Shown: in pieces, positions 22,781-34,969 of the stretch
Numbering within the stretch: position 1 is the first letter of the stretch
Layout of the letters: every line of letters begins with the position of its first letter
NCBI GenBank assembly: GCA_037833965.1
Contig: AP031356.1
Coordinates: 5,788,501-5,852,500, forward strand
Source of the DNA: Marchantia polymorpha subsp. ruderalis
Lineage: Eukaryota; Streptophyta; Marchantiopsida; Marchantiales; Marchantiaceae
Direction of reading: 5' to 3'
DNA length: 64,000 bases
Position numbers and translations under genes: made by a program
The notes under the pieces: generated by a model
The model's database searches: none
Seen by the model: the letters and a program-made list of their open reading frames with translations, nothing else
Told to the model about the DNA's origin: nothing

Positions 22781-24290
22781 TGTTTGTGTGTGAAAAAATA
22801 TGCTCATAACATTTGATCTATATATCAAAAAAAAGCTCAAACATTAGGTTTTTCCACAAATGTCATATAATTATGATATGAAGTCTAGTAAGCAATCATG
22901 GAGGAGTATGTCACTTGGAATGAATGATGATTTAGTTTTCAACCAGCAATTGACAAGTCACGGTTTCACCTTTGTAACTATGTCATTAACCTAAGCGCAA
23001 AGATATAATGTAATAAGAGAAGTCAATGGCCAAAATAAAACAAAAAAAAAGCTCAGTGAATTAGACTAAGCACACGAAGTATCATAAAGGGAAATTGCAA
23101 AACAGCCTAAGCAAAAGCTGAAAAGGAAGCTCTTATAGCTAGCTAATTAGTCCGTAGTTAGCTTGCCAATGTCACTCACTAGCAAGCGGAGTCCATCTCG
23201 ACCAGGGACGACTCCCAACGGAAAACTTTGATTGACATATTGAGAAAGAAATATGAAAGAGAAAAGCTATTGCAGTCGGAGAGAGCCAAGGAACGAATGT
23301 ACGACGGTGATCACGAAGCAAACCAACGTGCAAAAACGAAAAAAAGAAGGAAAAAAAAGCAACATGCGGAATAGGTGGATGAGATCTAGCGTTGATGATA
23401 GTAGCAGCAGAGAACATGGAGGAGTGCCAAGCGGCTCTACCATCGCTGCAAAGTAAGCAAAGAGCGAGAGTGAGTGAACTATGGCAGTCTAGTCTAGGAA
23501 TTGACTTGATTCCGAAGCCTACTATTGCGGGTTCGCTCTTGATACAAACCTAAAGGAGGGAAGTAACTCCAAGCCTACAATATATATTGCAAGCCTTTGA
23601 TGGGTAGTATATTGTGGATCTGCTACCGCTGACACACGCCATATTGCACTACATCTTTCATCATTCATAGAGCTATGTATAGTTAAGTTATTAAACATAT
23701 ATAAAACAAATGTGATACCTTATTGACACATGAAATATGCTTTTATAAATTTTTTCATCTGTAAACTTTTTATAGAATAAAAACTATTTTATTAATTTAT
23801 ATTTTTTAAAAAAATAATTATAATTATAATTTCTAAACCAACATAAAACTAAAATTTTAATGATTCTATTGTGATATTTAAACAAAATTTATATATTTTT
23901 TCATTGATTTAAATAAAAATTAAAAAAATCATGAAAATTCTCTTCTATTGTAGCATTATTATTTGTATTCTTGTTGAAACATAATTACATTTCAATAATT
24001 CACTTTTTAAACTAAGTTTCTACTAAAATCAAATCAAAATTTAAAACTATTTTAATTAATCAACATATGCATATTTTCATGTGTGAAACATCATAATATA
24101 TAACTAATTTAAAAAAAAAATTAAAGCTCAATGAAAAATTTAACAATATATAAAAGCATAGAATACATCATTAGAAAAATACATATAGTATTTTCTGAAG
24201 ATTTTTCAAATATTCTAAAATATTTATAACACACTGTGTACATTAAGTCAACACATTCAATGTGCCATGGATTGATAGTACATTTCACTA

Positions 24291-24913
24291 CAGTAGACCC
24301 TCTATAATCTTATCAAGTTGGGACCGACCCTTTTTGATAAGTTTATATAGGTTATAAGTTTCTAGAGTTTATTAAAATTGATTCATTAAATTTTGCTTGA
24401 TTGGTCTTAGAACCATCCGGAAGGTTGCAGAAAGGTATGGAATGTTAGAAAGGTTACGGCAAGGAATGCAAGACCTCGAAAAGACATAGAAGTTGTTTGA
24501 TACCCAGGTTCCGTGTGTATTGGCTGTGATATTGTAATGGGGTGTGTAGGGCACTGTATCCTGGCGTACTGTATACAGTTGGACTATGTAGAAGAAAAGT
24601 TCTCAAAATGTAAACAACTTAACCCAGGAAAATCCCTAACCCACGTCAGATACTTAAGCAGCCAACAAACAAATGTGAACAAAAGCTTAGGCAGACAACC
24701 ATTACAAGTTTCTTTAGTCGATCATAGTCGTACAAATGTAGCTCGGAAAGCACATCAATCTGAATATAAGTTTATAAAAAATTTGGGGCAGCCAAAAATT
24801 GATAAGTTATAAGATTATAAATTTTTGGCCTGGTCCCATGCCGGGATCGCACAATTTGATAAATTTTTTGAGGTTATAAATTTATGGAGTATAAATTTAT
24901 AGAGGTTTTACTG
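24291..24913. mobile_element. Emigrant/pogo-type (Tc1-mariner) non-autonomous element
   Basis: The ends are inverted matches: left CAGTAGACCCTCTATAAT, right (reverse complement) CAGTAAAACCTCTATAAA. This is very close to the terminal sequence that I remember for Arabidopsis Emigrant and its pogo-like relative Lemi1. Further inverted similarity ('ttataggttataa'/'ataacctcaaaa', 'gggacc'/'ggtccc') runs inward. The left end is preceded by TA; the right flank is not a clean TA. The interior (about 520 bp) has no transposase frame that I can recognise. Confidence 0.65.
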
Positions 24914-26372
24914 AATAATCAAGAATAATCAATTCAAAATAAATAGAAATGACAGTTTTGAAATCACACTCACTATCAATTAACTAACATCTTTGCATCA
25001 AATTGTGTACAAAATTTTGCAGTTAGATTTATATGATGTTTAACATAAAAATCAAGCATTGAAACATGTTTTTTTGAAATTATCATGTTAATAATATCTT
25101 CAATTATAACAGTAGTCAAGCACACACCATTTGAATACAGTTTATGTAAATATTACATCCAGCATAAATCAATCCTAACATGACACATGTCATATAAAAT
25201 TTGCATTATTATGAGTTGAACAAATAATTTGGGATGATAAACTACCAGATGAGTCATTTTGATCAAAGTTTATATTAGATGAGTATTTTGACTTTTGAGT
25301 CACGATCATAACCATGTCTCAATTCTTTTCATTACTTCTCTAATTTTATATGTAATAAAGATTTTTAAAATATCAACAAAATAATTTCGCAATTTTCAAA
25401 ATGTTAGTGAAATAAATGCTTTCATCTTAAAAACTTATACTTTTTTCATTATTTTAATTATTTTAAAAAAATACTACTCTTTTAGATTATCAAATTTTGA
25501 AATCTTTGTCATCTAATTCAACAAAAAAAATTATTTAATGTAATTATTATTCTTGTAAAAAATGTTTGATTTTGAACTGTGGAAATCTGTCATTATTATT
25601 TGTAGTTATCAAACATATAATTTCATTTAAAATTAACTGTTGAAATTATATGTTTGAAAATAAAACCTATTGTGTATTTCAATTATTTTAAATGTTTTTG
25701 TTGCAAAAAGCAATGAAAATATTTCACAAACATGCATGGCATAAACCATAACAACAATTTTTATAATTCAGCCAAAAAATATATTCATTGCAAAATTAAT
25801 AAACTTGTTAAAATCTATTTTATTTTTAAAAATAATACTATGTAGATCAACAACAAAAATGATGAAATTGTCACCTTATAAGTCAAAGATGTAATTTAAA
25901 AATTTCCAAAATTTATATTATGACACTACAAAACACGTTTTGAATAATAATCCTTTAAGAATTAATAATGATTATAACTAGCACATTAAACTTGTAATTT
26001 ATTTATAGTCAGCATTACTTTGTTTCACATACTCTCCTAATCTTGATAGAAGCATCACATCATTGCTCAATCTTCATCATGCAATACTCTCTATTGTTTT
26101 GCACATTGCGATTCTGCACTAATATTATTCAATCAAACTTTGATAGCATTTGTTATTGGAATAAATGATAATAAGCATTCAACTACAAATATTACATTCA
26201 CAGAAAGGAAAAAAAGTATATTTTATTAAATATTTGTTTATTTTGTTGAAAACTATTACCTTTGTTATTATAAATCAATTATTATACTAATCTCTATAAG
26301 TATAATCAAATTTACTATAATTAATTAATCAAAACATGCATTTACTTCTAACACAATTAGATTTATAACATG

Positions 26373-26432
26373 ATATGTATTTCCTTTATTTTCATACAAA
26401 AATGAATTTTTGTATGAAAAATAAATACATAT
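26373..26432. repeat. Hairpin-forming inverted repeat
   Basis: Arms of about 28 bp, nearly perfect in the inner half ('ttttcataca' and its complement) with a loop of a few bases, inside AT-rich copy A. Confidence 0.7.
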
Positions 26433-27060
26433 CAATATATATATTCAAATAAATAGTAAGAGATTTAAATTCATTTAATACAATACAAAATAATCTACAA
26501 GCAAAAATACTTGAAGAAATAAAATGATATCACAAGATTAAAGATTTTGATGAATAAATTGGATTGAAATTTCGAAATTTCAAAAAACGATAGTCTATCC
26601 AAAAAAACCTTTTATCCAAAAGAAATCTTATATAACAATGAAAATTCAAGTATTTAACATGTATTTGATTTAAAATTAGATCATGGTACATGGTTTTTTC
26701 TAGAATGAAAAGACACATGAAAAATGTCTTATTGTTTCAATTTTTTTTAAAATGTGTTGATATGTATTGAGATAAAATCTGTTCAATTGAAATTTTAAGT
26801 TCAAGAAACAAACAATTTTTTGAATACAATTCCAAGAGTTGAAATCTTACATAGACATTATTTAAGGTATAAAATTTCAATATCCTATTTTTTTAACATC
26901 TTCTTTTCACATTTTAACTCGTTAATTTGGGCATATAATTATCAAAATATTTAAGATTAGAGGTATTGTAATAAATTAAATAAAAATAAAAACAAAAATG
27001 GGGAAAACATTTAAATGTTTCAAGAGGATGGTGTGAGTACATTGGAATAATTCTGGGTTA

Positions 27061-27370
27061 GTTTGCATCGGACATTGTTCTGAGGCGGAAGATGTTTACA
27101 CTCAAGATGTTTTGATCTACATCACGATAAATTTGACTGAATGAGGGGTGCTTTATAGTGAGTGAATACCAAATCACTCACTACAATAAATAACATGGTA
27201 TATATACACCGTTTCTAAGGACTGGATAGAAAGATCACTCCGTCAAATGACTTGCTTGGAAAAACATAATATGAATGTCTCAGTTTTGAAGGTATATCTA
27301 AGATCATTCATCTTGTGCTACTGTACTTTGAAATATGGATTACTGAATAAGAAGGTTTAAAAGACGTAAG
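27061..27370 (+). repeat. 300-bp repeated segment ending in a conserved donor-like site, unit 1
   Basis: Homologous to 27,880-28,188 and 43,830-44,113. Best conserved in its second half ('gatagaaagatca', 'tatatctaagatcattca', 'cttgtgctactgtact', 'aaaagacgtaag'). Confidence 0.65.
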
Positions 27371-27879
27371 TGTATTCAAGCAAGTCTTTAAAGTCTTTCT
27401 ATCTGTCAAGAGTCTACTTGACACTGAAGAAATCTGGGCTCTGCTGAAATTAATAGGATCTACTAGTTGCTCTTATGATCAAATTTAAAGATTTCAAATT
27501 TTCAAACGTTATTGTGAACGATTGTCTTCATACAACCAATTACACATCTGTCTTGGGCAGAAAACTCTCCTATGGACAGGATTCTTGTGATTCTACCCGT
27601 TTCTTTGTTTGCGATGTGTCATATGTTACATGGAATTGGGCATCTTGACTTGACCACATTAACAAATAAGCCCAAGTTCATCTCAATAATAAATTGTAAG
27701 CACAAGTCCATCTCAATAAGATTGTTCTTCGTTTCTTGTTCGATTCACTGAAAATCACTGTCCAATATCTTTTAAAAAACCCGATCCACGGTTAATTCCG
27801 CCGGGAAGGAGGTAGAGGTAAAAAATATGGGTTTAGACTTTGTGTCATTTTCGTGCTTCACTATACTGTGATGTAATAT

Positions 27880-28188
27880 CGGTGTGATTCCATAAACATA
27901 AAAATGTGAAGTGTACACATCGTTAGTCAAGATCATTAGATCTACATCATGGTTAGACTCAAACGAATGGAATTGCTAAATAGCGAGTGAAAAGAAAATC
28001 ACTAGACACATGGCATGGTATCTATTTGAAAATTTCAGAAGACAAAAAAGATAAATCACTTTGTCAACTGGAATGCCTGGAAAAACAGAATATGATTGTC
28101 CTAGTTGTAGATATATCTAAGACCATTCACCTTGGGCTACTGTACTTCGAAGAATGGGTTACTGGGAGAGAAGTTGAAAAGACGTAAG
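27880..28188 (+). repeat. 300-bp repeated segment, unit 2, with a short open frame
   Basis: Homologous to units at 27,061 and 43,830. Here the conserved half is open as a 66-codon frame (27,987-28,187; reads VVDISKTIHLGLLYFEEWV near its end) and ends AAAAGAC|gtaagtg, a good splice donor. Other units contain stops. It abuts the RPN2 duplicate that starts at 28,216. It may derive from an exon of an unknown gene or transposon; the function is not recognisable. Confidence 0.5.
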
Positions 28189-28215
28189 TGTTTTTTTGCA
28201 ATACTTGCTTACTTT

Positions 28216-30411
28216 CAAGTTCTGGTCCACGTGCTGCGAACTCGGAAAGCAAGGGCCTCGGTGACAGGTCAGTTCCGGCTAGGTTCAGTAACGTGCAAGG
28301 AGAGTAGCCTGGCGAGAGTGTGCTGCCTGGTCTTGGCTCTCCTGCTGCCTCCTATCCTCCCCTCGTCTTCCTCTCTTCCGACAGAGGAAGACGAGATCGA
28401 GCGAGCGAGCGACGAGAAAGAGAGAGTTAGGTTATGGAGGCTGTCGAGGGAGAGTCCGATCCACCGCATCCCGGAGTGAAAGGCACATCGCATGATTTAG
28501 GGAGATTTGCAGTTCATCGGGGAAGACTTGAATCAGTCGGCGTCGAAGGCGACGAAAATCGTATAGAATGGTTTGGAGATCGAGGAACGGGCAGAGAAGC
28601 GCGCCTGAAGGCGCAGAGTTTTCCGTGCATGGCCATCGATGGTGGTAAGGGCTTTGTCACCCCGTGCTCACCACGAGGTCGCACTTGCGCCGAGAGAGAA
28701 GTTTGCAGCGGCTTCTCCTTCTGATAGGGGAGCCAGTGGTAGTACCAGGGCTGTTGCTGGTTTACCGCAGCACGGTCCCGACGGCGGCACCATGACGGTG
28801 GTGAGCACAGCGAGCGTGTTGCTGGCCATGCCTCGAGAGCAGCATCCTGTACTGAAGCTGCATGCTCTTAAAAATCTCAATGCCCTCGTGGATCATTTCT
28901 TGCCTGAAGTGTCGACAAACATCACTTGAGAACTGGCCGAATTGGTAGCATCGAAGGTTAGTGATCAAGTCGGGAGCAATAACTTATTATGCTTGATTAC
29001 TGAGCTGCGAGCAATTTGTTGAAGGTTTCATGAAATCTAGGTCAAATGGAGTGGATGCATTGCTAGGAATTTTCTTTGCTTTGGGTTCATAAACGGCACT
29101 AAGAGGCCTGGTTTGTGTGCTAGTGCAGGTTTGTTTATTACCGTGGTGAGTTGAATGACTCTCTTATTTCTGCGTTAGGCGCGGGACCGTTGTCTGACGT
29201 CACTGAGAGTCGGAATATGTGCAGATCTTGGTTGGTGAGTTTCTGTTATGTCGGTCCATCCTACATATCATTTACTTGTGGAATACGTTTCGGTATGATT
29301 CGAAACTTGAATGGTCTTCGTTATTGTGAACTGGCACACACAGATGTTAAAATGGTCTCACTTGTTGCAAGAAAAAGCGAACGAAGTCGAATTTTCGCGA
29401 GCATTTATGGGCTGTTATACTCGTAGTACTACTTTGCAAGGAATGGAAGAAGTCCATGGTTGTCACTTAGCAAAGCTCGGAGTAATCGTCGTGGTGGATT
29501 ACGCACGATCACGTTAATCGAACTGATGTCGCTACCGTCAGTGTGAAATTTTATCCTGTGCTCACGAGCCTGGGAAGAAAACATGGAACCGAGTTTGTTT
29601 TTTTTTCAATAATCTTACCTTTGATCTAGAGTATTTAAAGGTCTGAAGCAGAGTATGGGTAATTTGTGAACTAGAGTCCCGTTGTTCTTCAGAGGGTTTG
29701 ACTTGAAAGTTTGGGTTAGGAGGTAGTATCATTCTTACCCTCCTTGTCGGTCAAGAGTCAAGAGATCACCCTCCTCTAAGAAGGTAGAGGACCTGGCTAC
29801 TCTTTACGTTCAACATTATGCCATTCAAATTGGAGTTTGTCATCTCTTAGGAGCTTAGACCGGGACTTTTAGAGTTTAAGCAGACATGTCGAGCCGGTGA
29901 TATTTTTCGTTAGTGCGAGAGGTTTTTTGCGTAGGGTTGAGCTGTTATTTTTACTTTCTTCGACCAGTCGTGTGTAATATATCCGAACTTCGTTTGTAAT
30001 ATATCCGAATGATGTTGCAGTCTTGTTTCGTGGGAGGAAAGCCAAGTGCACCGACGAATACATCTCTTTGAGCGTGAAAGCTTCAGTGCCACCTTTGTGT
30101 TTGATTGGGTTTGGTATGTATCTACACACTTGCTTTATCACCTATGAAGACTTACCAATCTAATATTTTTACCTTCGCGGTGTTTGCAGATACTACGCCG
30201 TCTCGGAAGGATCTATCAAAGTCAGCCAAGTCCTGATTGTTTGAGTATCTGCTAGTGCCGGAACGACAGTCGATACTTATCTGCGTGATAATCTTGTGAG
30301 TTCTCACACCCATTCTATCCTAAATCGTTTAGTCAAGCGATATATGCCTGTAAGTTACACCTGGTTTACTGGCCTTTATTAGTGACTCTCTCGACTTCGA
30401 GCCTTTCGAGT
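28216..30411 (+). pseudogene. RPN2 duplicate, 5' half, with internal deletions
   Basis: Matches the real gene from its 5' flank (50,348) onwards, introns included, so it is a DNA-level duplicate and not a retrocopy. Present: the 5' flank; exon 1 (ATG 28,792) fused directly to the end of exon 2 with intron 1 lost, giving a TGA; exon 3 with a 1-nt insertion; intron 3; part of exon 4 joined to late intron 5; the first 70 nt of exon 6; then a jump into exon 8 and intron 8. The exon 6/exon 8 junction falls at a shared GCC (gtgcc/acgcc), suggesting microhomology-mediated joining. It cannot encode RPN2. Confidence 0.88.
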
Positions 30412-30423
30412 TTCACAAGCTCG

Positions 30424-30700
30424 TGAAATTTTACCCTGTGCTCAGGAGCTTGGGAAGAAAACATGGAACCGAGCTTGATGTTTCTTAATAATCTTACCTT
30501 TGATTTAGAGTGGTTAAAGAAATGATGCAATGTATAGTTGTTTTGTGAAATAGATTCCCGTTGTTCTTCAGAGGGTTTGATTAGAAAGTTTGTGTTAGGA
30601 GGTAGTACCATTCTTATTCAACCCTCCTTGACGGTCAGTAGTGAAAAGATCACCCTCCTCTGAGAAGGAAGATGACCTGGCTTCTGTTTACGTTCTACGT
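30424..30700 (+). repeat. Extra copy of an RPN2 intron 3 segment
   Basis: This segment ('gggaagaaaacatggaaccg', 'gttcttcagagggttt', 'taggaggtagtaccatt') also occurs at 29,546-29,810 in intron 3 of the pseudogene and at 51,929-52,200 in intron 3 of the real gene. Here it follows the intron 8 remnant, where it has no place in the real gene, so it marks a second rearrangement or an independently mobile piece. Confidence 0.75.
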
Positions 30701-30739
30701 ACCCTCGGTTAAGCTCTCTTATCGGAGTTTAGGGCCAGC

Positions 30740-31480
30740 TATTCCGGCGGCCACCACTTCCCCCACCCCGTCCTCCGGACGGTCCGGACGACTGTGCCCT
30801 CGCAGCGGAGTTGCGGGTTCATCGATTCCGGTGCGGGGGTCCGTCCGGTGCCAAGGCCCCGTCGTCCGTCCGATGCGAGCGCCACCGCTGATCGCATCCC
30901 GCCTCGCGCTGCCAATTTTTATGAGTATCCGTTATTCGTCTAGCATCCTCAGCCTAGGCCTAGCGAGGTGGTCGCCCATTATGGGATGTGTATGGGGGCC
31001 TGGGGCATCGTATCGCCGCGCCCCGCGGTTCTTGTACCGGACTGTGCCTGCAAGCTACCTCGTAGCGGGCGGGCGGACGGACGGTCTGGATCTGGATGTG
31101 ACTAGCGGTGGCCCTCGCATCGGACGGTGGTGGCGCCACCTCGTCCACAACCTCCGGACGGAGCCCGGAGTACAAACCTCCCCTCCCCCTCCAACCCACC
31201 GGACGGGCCGGGCCGGATGGACCGACTGCCACCACTTCGAATCCAGCGTACGGTCGGCGGATTCTGAGCGTTCTCACCGCCCGCGACACCGGCAGACACC
31301 ATCCCAAATCTACCGGGTTGTCTTGATGGACGGACGGCCGCCACATCAAACCCAGCGAACGGTCCGGATGGATGGGCGGACAACCAACGACGGAGTCCTC
31401 GCGGTGATAGTAACTCCCTTCGACTTCGGAGTCTTCGCGGCGGATAGCACTTGCAACCCAGCGTATGGTCTGGACGGCTC
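30740..31480. other. GC-rich left flank of the minisatellite island
   Basis: Strong base-composition change from the AT-rich surroundings. It contains scattered, diverged versions of the array motif (ggacggtccgga, ggacggacgg). A block near 31,220-31,290 ('tgccaccacttcgaa', 'gagcgttctcaccgcc', 'gacaccgg') has a counterpart at 34,092-34,165 on the other side. Open frames here are compositional; no protein family was recognised. Confidence 0.6.
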
Positions 31481-33810
31481 AGATAGATTGATGGATGCTC
31501 GCCACCTCGAACTCAGCCAACGGTCCGGATGGATGTATGGCCGCCACCTCGAACGTAGCTAACGGTCCGGATGGATGGATGGTCGCCACCTCAAACTCAG
31601 CGGACAGTCCGGATGGATGGATGAGCGCCAGCTCAAACTCAGCGGACGGTCGGGATGGATGAATAGTCGCCACCTCGAACTCAGCGGACGGTCCAGATGG
31701 ATGCATGAGCGCCACCTCAAACGCAGCGGACGGTCCGGATGGATGTATGAGCGCCACCTCAGACTCAGCGGACGGTCCGGATGGATGGATGGTCGCCAGC
31801 TCGAACTCAGCGGACGGTCCAGATGGATGCATGAGCGCCACGTCAAACGCAGCGGACGGTCCGGATGGATGGATGAGCGCCACCTCAAACTGAGCGGACG
31901 GTCCGGATGGATGGATGACCGCCAGCTCGAACGCAGCGGACGGTCCGGTAGATGGATGACTGCCAGCTCGAACGTAGCGGACGGTCCGGATGGATGGATG
32001 CGCGCCACCTCAGACTCAGCGGACGGTCCGGATGGATGAATAGTCGCCACCTCGAACTCAGCGGACGGTCCAGATGGATGCATGAGCGCCACCTCAAACG
32101 CAGCGGACGGTCCGGATGGATGCATGAGCGCCACCTCAAACTCAGCGGACGGTCCGGATGGATGGATGAGCGCCAGCTCAAATTCAGCGGACGGTCGGGA
32201 TGGATGAATAGTCGCCACCTCGAACTTAGCGGACGGTCCAGATGGATGTATGAGCGCCACCTCAAACGCAGCGGACGGTCCGGATGGATGCATGAGCACC
32301 ACCTCAGACTCAGCGGACGGTCCGGATGGATGGATGGTCGCCAGCTCGAACGCAGCGGACGGTCCGGATGGATGGATGAGCGCCACCTCAAACTCAGCGG
32401 ACGGTCTGGATGGATGGTCGCCAGCTCGAACGCAGCGGACGGTCCGGATGGATGGATGAGCGCCACCTCAGACACAGCAGACGGTCCGGATGGATGGTCG
32501 CCAGCTCGAACGCAGCGGACGGTCCGGATGGATGGATGAGCGCCTCCTCAGACTCAGCGGACGGTCGGATGGATGGATGATCGCCAGCTCGAACGCAGCG
32601 GACGGTCCGGATGGACGGATGGTCGCCACCTCAAACTGAGAGGACGGTCCAGATGGATGGTCGCCACCTCAAACTCAGAAGACGGTCCAGATGGATGGTC
32701 GCCAGCTCGAACGCAGCGGATGGTCGGATGGATGGATGATCGCCAGCTCGAACGCAGCGGACGGTCCGGATGGACGGATGGTCGCCACCTCAAACTCAGA
32801 GGACGGTCCAGATGGATGGTCGCCACCTCAAACTCAGAGGACGGTCCAGATGGATGGTCGCCAGCTCGAACGGAGCGGACGGTCCGGATGGATGGATGGT
32901 CGCCAGCTCGAACGCAGCGGACGGTCCGGATGGATGGATGGTCGCCAGCTCGAACGCAGCGGACGGTCCGGATGGATGGATGGTCGCCAGCTCGAACGTA
33001 GCGGACGGTCCGGATGGACGGATGGTCGCCACCTCAAACTCAGAGGACGGTCCAGATGGATGGTCGCCAGCTCGAACGGAGCGGACGGTCCGGATGGATG
33101 GATGGTCGCCAGCTCGAACGCAGCGGACGGTCCGGATGGATGGATGGTCGCCAGCTCGAACGTAGCGGACGGTCCGGATGGACGGATGGTCGCCACCTCA
33201 AACTCAGAGGACGGTCCAGATGGATGGTCGCCAACTCGAACGAAGCGGACGGTCCGGATGGATGGATGGTCGCCAGCTCGAACGAAGCGGACGGTCCGGA
33301 TGGATGGATTAGCGCCACCTCAAACTCAGCGGACGGTCCGGATGGATGGATGGTCGCCAGCTCGAACGCCGCGGACGGTCCAGATGGATGGATTAGCGCC
33401 ACCTCAAACTCAGCGGACGGTCCGGATGGATGGATGGTCGCCAGCTCGAACGCAGCAGACGGTCCAGATGGATGGATGAGCGCCACCTCAGACCCAGCGG
33501 ACGGTCCGGATGGTTGGATGGTCGCCACCTCCAACTCAGAGGACGGTCCAGATGGTTGGATGAGCGCCACCTGAGACTCAGCGGACGGTCCGGATGGATG
33601 GATGGTCCCCACCTCAAACTGAGAGGACGGTCCAGACGGTTAGGTGAGCGCCACCTCAAACTCAGCGGACGGTCCGGATGGATGGATGAGCGCCACCTCA
33701 GACTCAGCGGACGGTCCGGATGGATGGTCGCCAGCTCGAACGCAGCGGACGGTCCGGATGGATGGATGGTTGCCAGATTGAACGCAGCGAACGGTCCGGA
33801 TGTTACGGAC
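31480..33810. repeat. GC-rich minisatellite, 42-bp unit, roughly 50 copies
   Basis: Core unit: gcggacggtccggatgg, then one to three GATG steps, then cgccanctcnaacnca. The usual length is 42 bp, with shorter forms near 38 bp that lack one GATG. Two main variants alternate: cgccagctcgaacgca and cgccacctcaaactca. Groups of units are themselves repeated (for example 32,573-32,700 against 32,710-32,840, and parts of 32,900-33,060 against 33,090-33,240). Because 42 is a multiple of three, both strands show long artefactual frames. The TCCGGA core is palindromic and each unit is rich in CpG. Confidence 0.95.
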
Positions 33811-34480
33811 GACGGAAGCGTCGCAGCGCAGCCGACTCCCTCCGTAAACTACGGAAAATAAAACAATAAGTCTAAGGCTTAACGGAATGGAGGGTATAAA
33901 TACCTCGTTAGCAGAGCCTCTAATGGAATTGTGACAGTAAGGGCAGTGCATCGAGCTCTGCCTATGCTGTCACCATTCCATCCTTTTGGCCTTTCTGGCC
34001 GTAAGTTGATACTTCCGGTAAATTTCCGTAAACGGACAAATCGGACGAGCCGGATGGACGGATTGCCATGACGGACGGGCCGGATGGGCGGATCGCCACC
34101 ACTTCGAACGCAGCGGACGGTAAGGACGGACGTCGGAGCGTTCCCACCGCCATCGACACCGGGGGTCACCACCTCAAACCAACTGGACGGTCCTGATGGA
34201 CGGGTGGCCACCACCTCTCACCTACCGGATGGTGTGGACGGTCTGGACGGACAGACTGTCACCGCCTCAGACTCACCAACAGCCCGGATCGACGGATGGT
34301 TACCATCTCAAGCCCAGCGGACGGTGCGGATGGACGGACGGTTCGTTCCGTCATCCGTTGAACGGTGTTGTGTGGGTGGCCCGAGTGGGAAGGATGAGCA
34401 GCAGGAGGAGAGTAAGAGGAGGGAGGGAGCGGAAAGAAGATTTTAGGCAGGACGGGGAGAGGCATTATCTGTGCAACAAA
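33811..34480. other. GC-rich right flank of the minisatellite island
   Basis: After a unique stretch (33,800-34,010), diverged array motifs return (34,040-34,350), including the counterpart of the left-flank block. Base composition drops sharply after about 34,470. No gene was recognised. Confidence 0.55.
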
Positions 34481-34969
34481 TCTTTTTATCCCACATAACT
34501 TATTTTTGGATTAACGCAAAATTTAAAACAAATTATATTCTAAACATACAAAAGTATACATTACATGTCTAATCTAAGACATTGTTTACATATTATAAAT
34601 TCTAATAATAAGTACAATCACTCAACGTAACGTGACAATATTTGCACAGAAAAAGACCTAAAAAAAAAATGTAACTTAAATCTAAACCAAAATCTACATT
34701 TGAATTGTAAATAAATTGCATTTACCTTCAAAACACCATTGCAACACGTAAAACCACTCGTTGAAATGTGAAATATGAAAATGTAGACGAAAAATTAATA
34801 ACTGTTGCAGAACGTGAAAATCTAATGAGAGATCGTTTAAAACACAAAATAATTGACAATGAAGGAAACCAGGATAAACCACAATTGACGTGTGAAGTCT
34901 TCAGGAAAAGATATACAGCATATGTGTAAATTGAAATGATCTCAGCTCAGGGAAATGAAATGCATATAC

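Larger units (their letters stand above)
23690..27750 (+). repeat. Long AT-rich dispersed repeat, copy A
   Basis: Diverged but collinear with about 40,970-44,462. Shared blocks occur in the same order near 23,900/41,200 (feature-poor), 24,949/41,544 ('gacagtttt...tcaca', 'atctttgcatcaaattgtg'), 26,100/42,690 ('catgcaat...', 'aaactttgatagcat') and 27,061-27,745/43,830-44,462. The first 580 bp also occur inverted at 10,190-10,790. It is interrupted by the Emigrant-like element at 24,291-24,913. No transposase or reverse transcriptase was recognised, so it is a non-coding or very old element. Confidence 0.6.

Noticed and set aside
28132-28493. Open frames upstream of the RPN2 duplicate (and 50,279-50,705 upstream of the real gene)
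   Set aside because: They lie in the duplicated 5' flank, differ in frame between the two copies, and have simple Ser/Arg/Pro-rich composition.
30672-31562. 296-codon + strand frame in the GC-rich left flank
   Set aside because: Openness follows from GC-rich repetitive composition; Arg/Pro/Ser-rich with no family motif, and the opposite strand is equally open.
31480-33860. Many long open frames on both strands (up to 275 codons) in the minisatellite
   Set aside because: They arise because the 42-bp unit is a multiple of three and lacks stops; frames change wherever a 38-bp unit occurs. No start context, splice signals or protein features.
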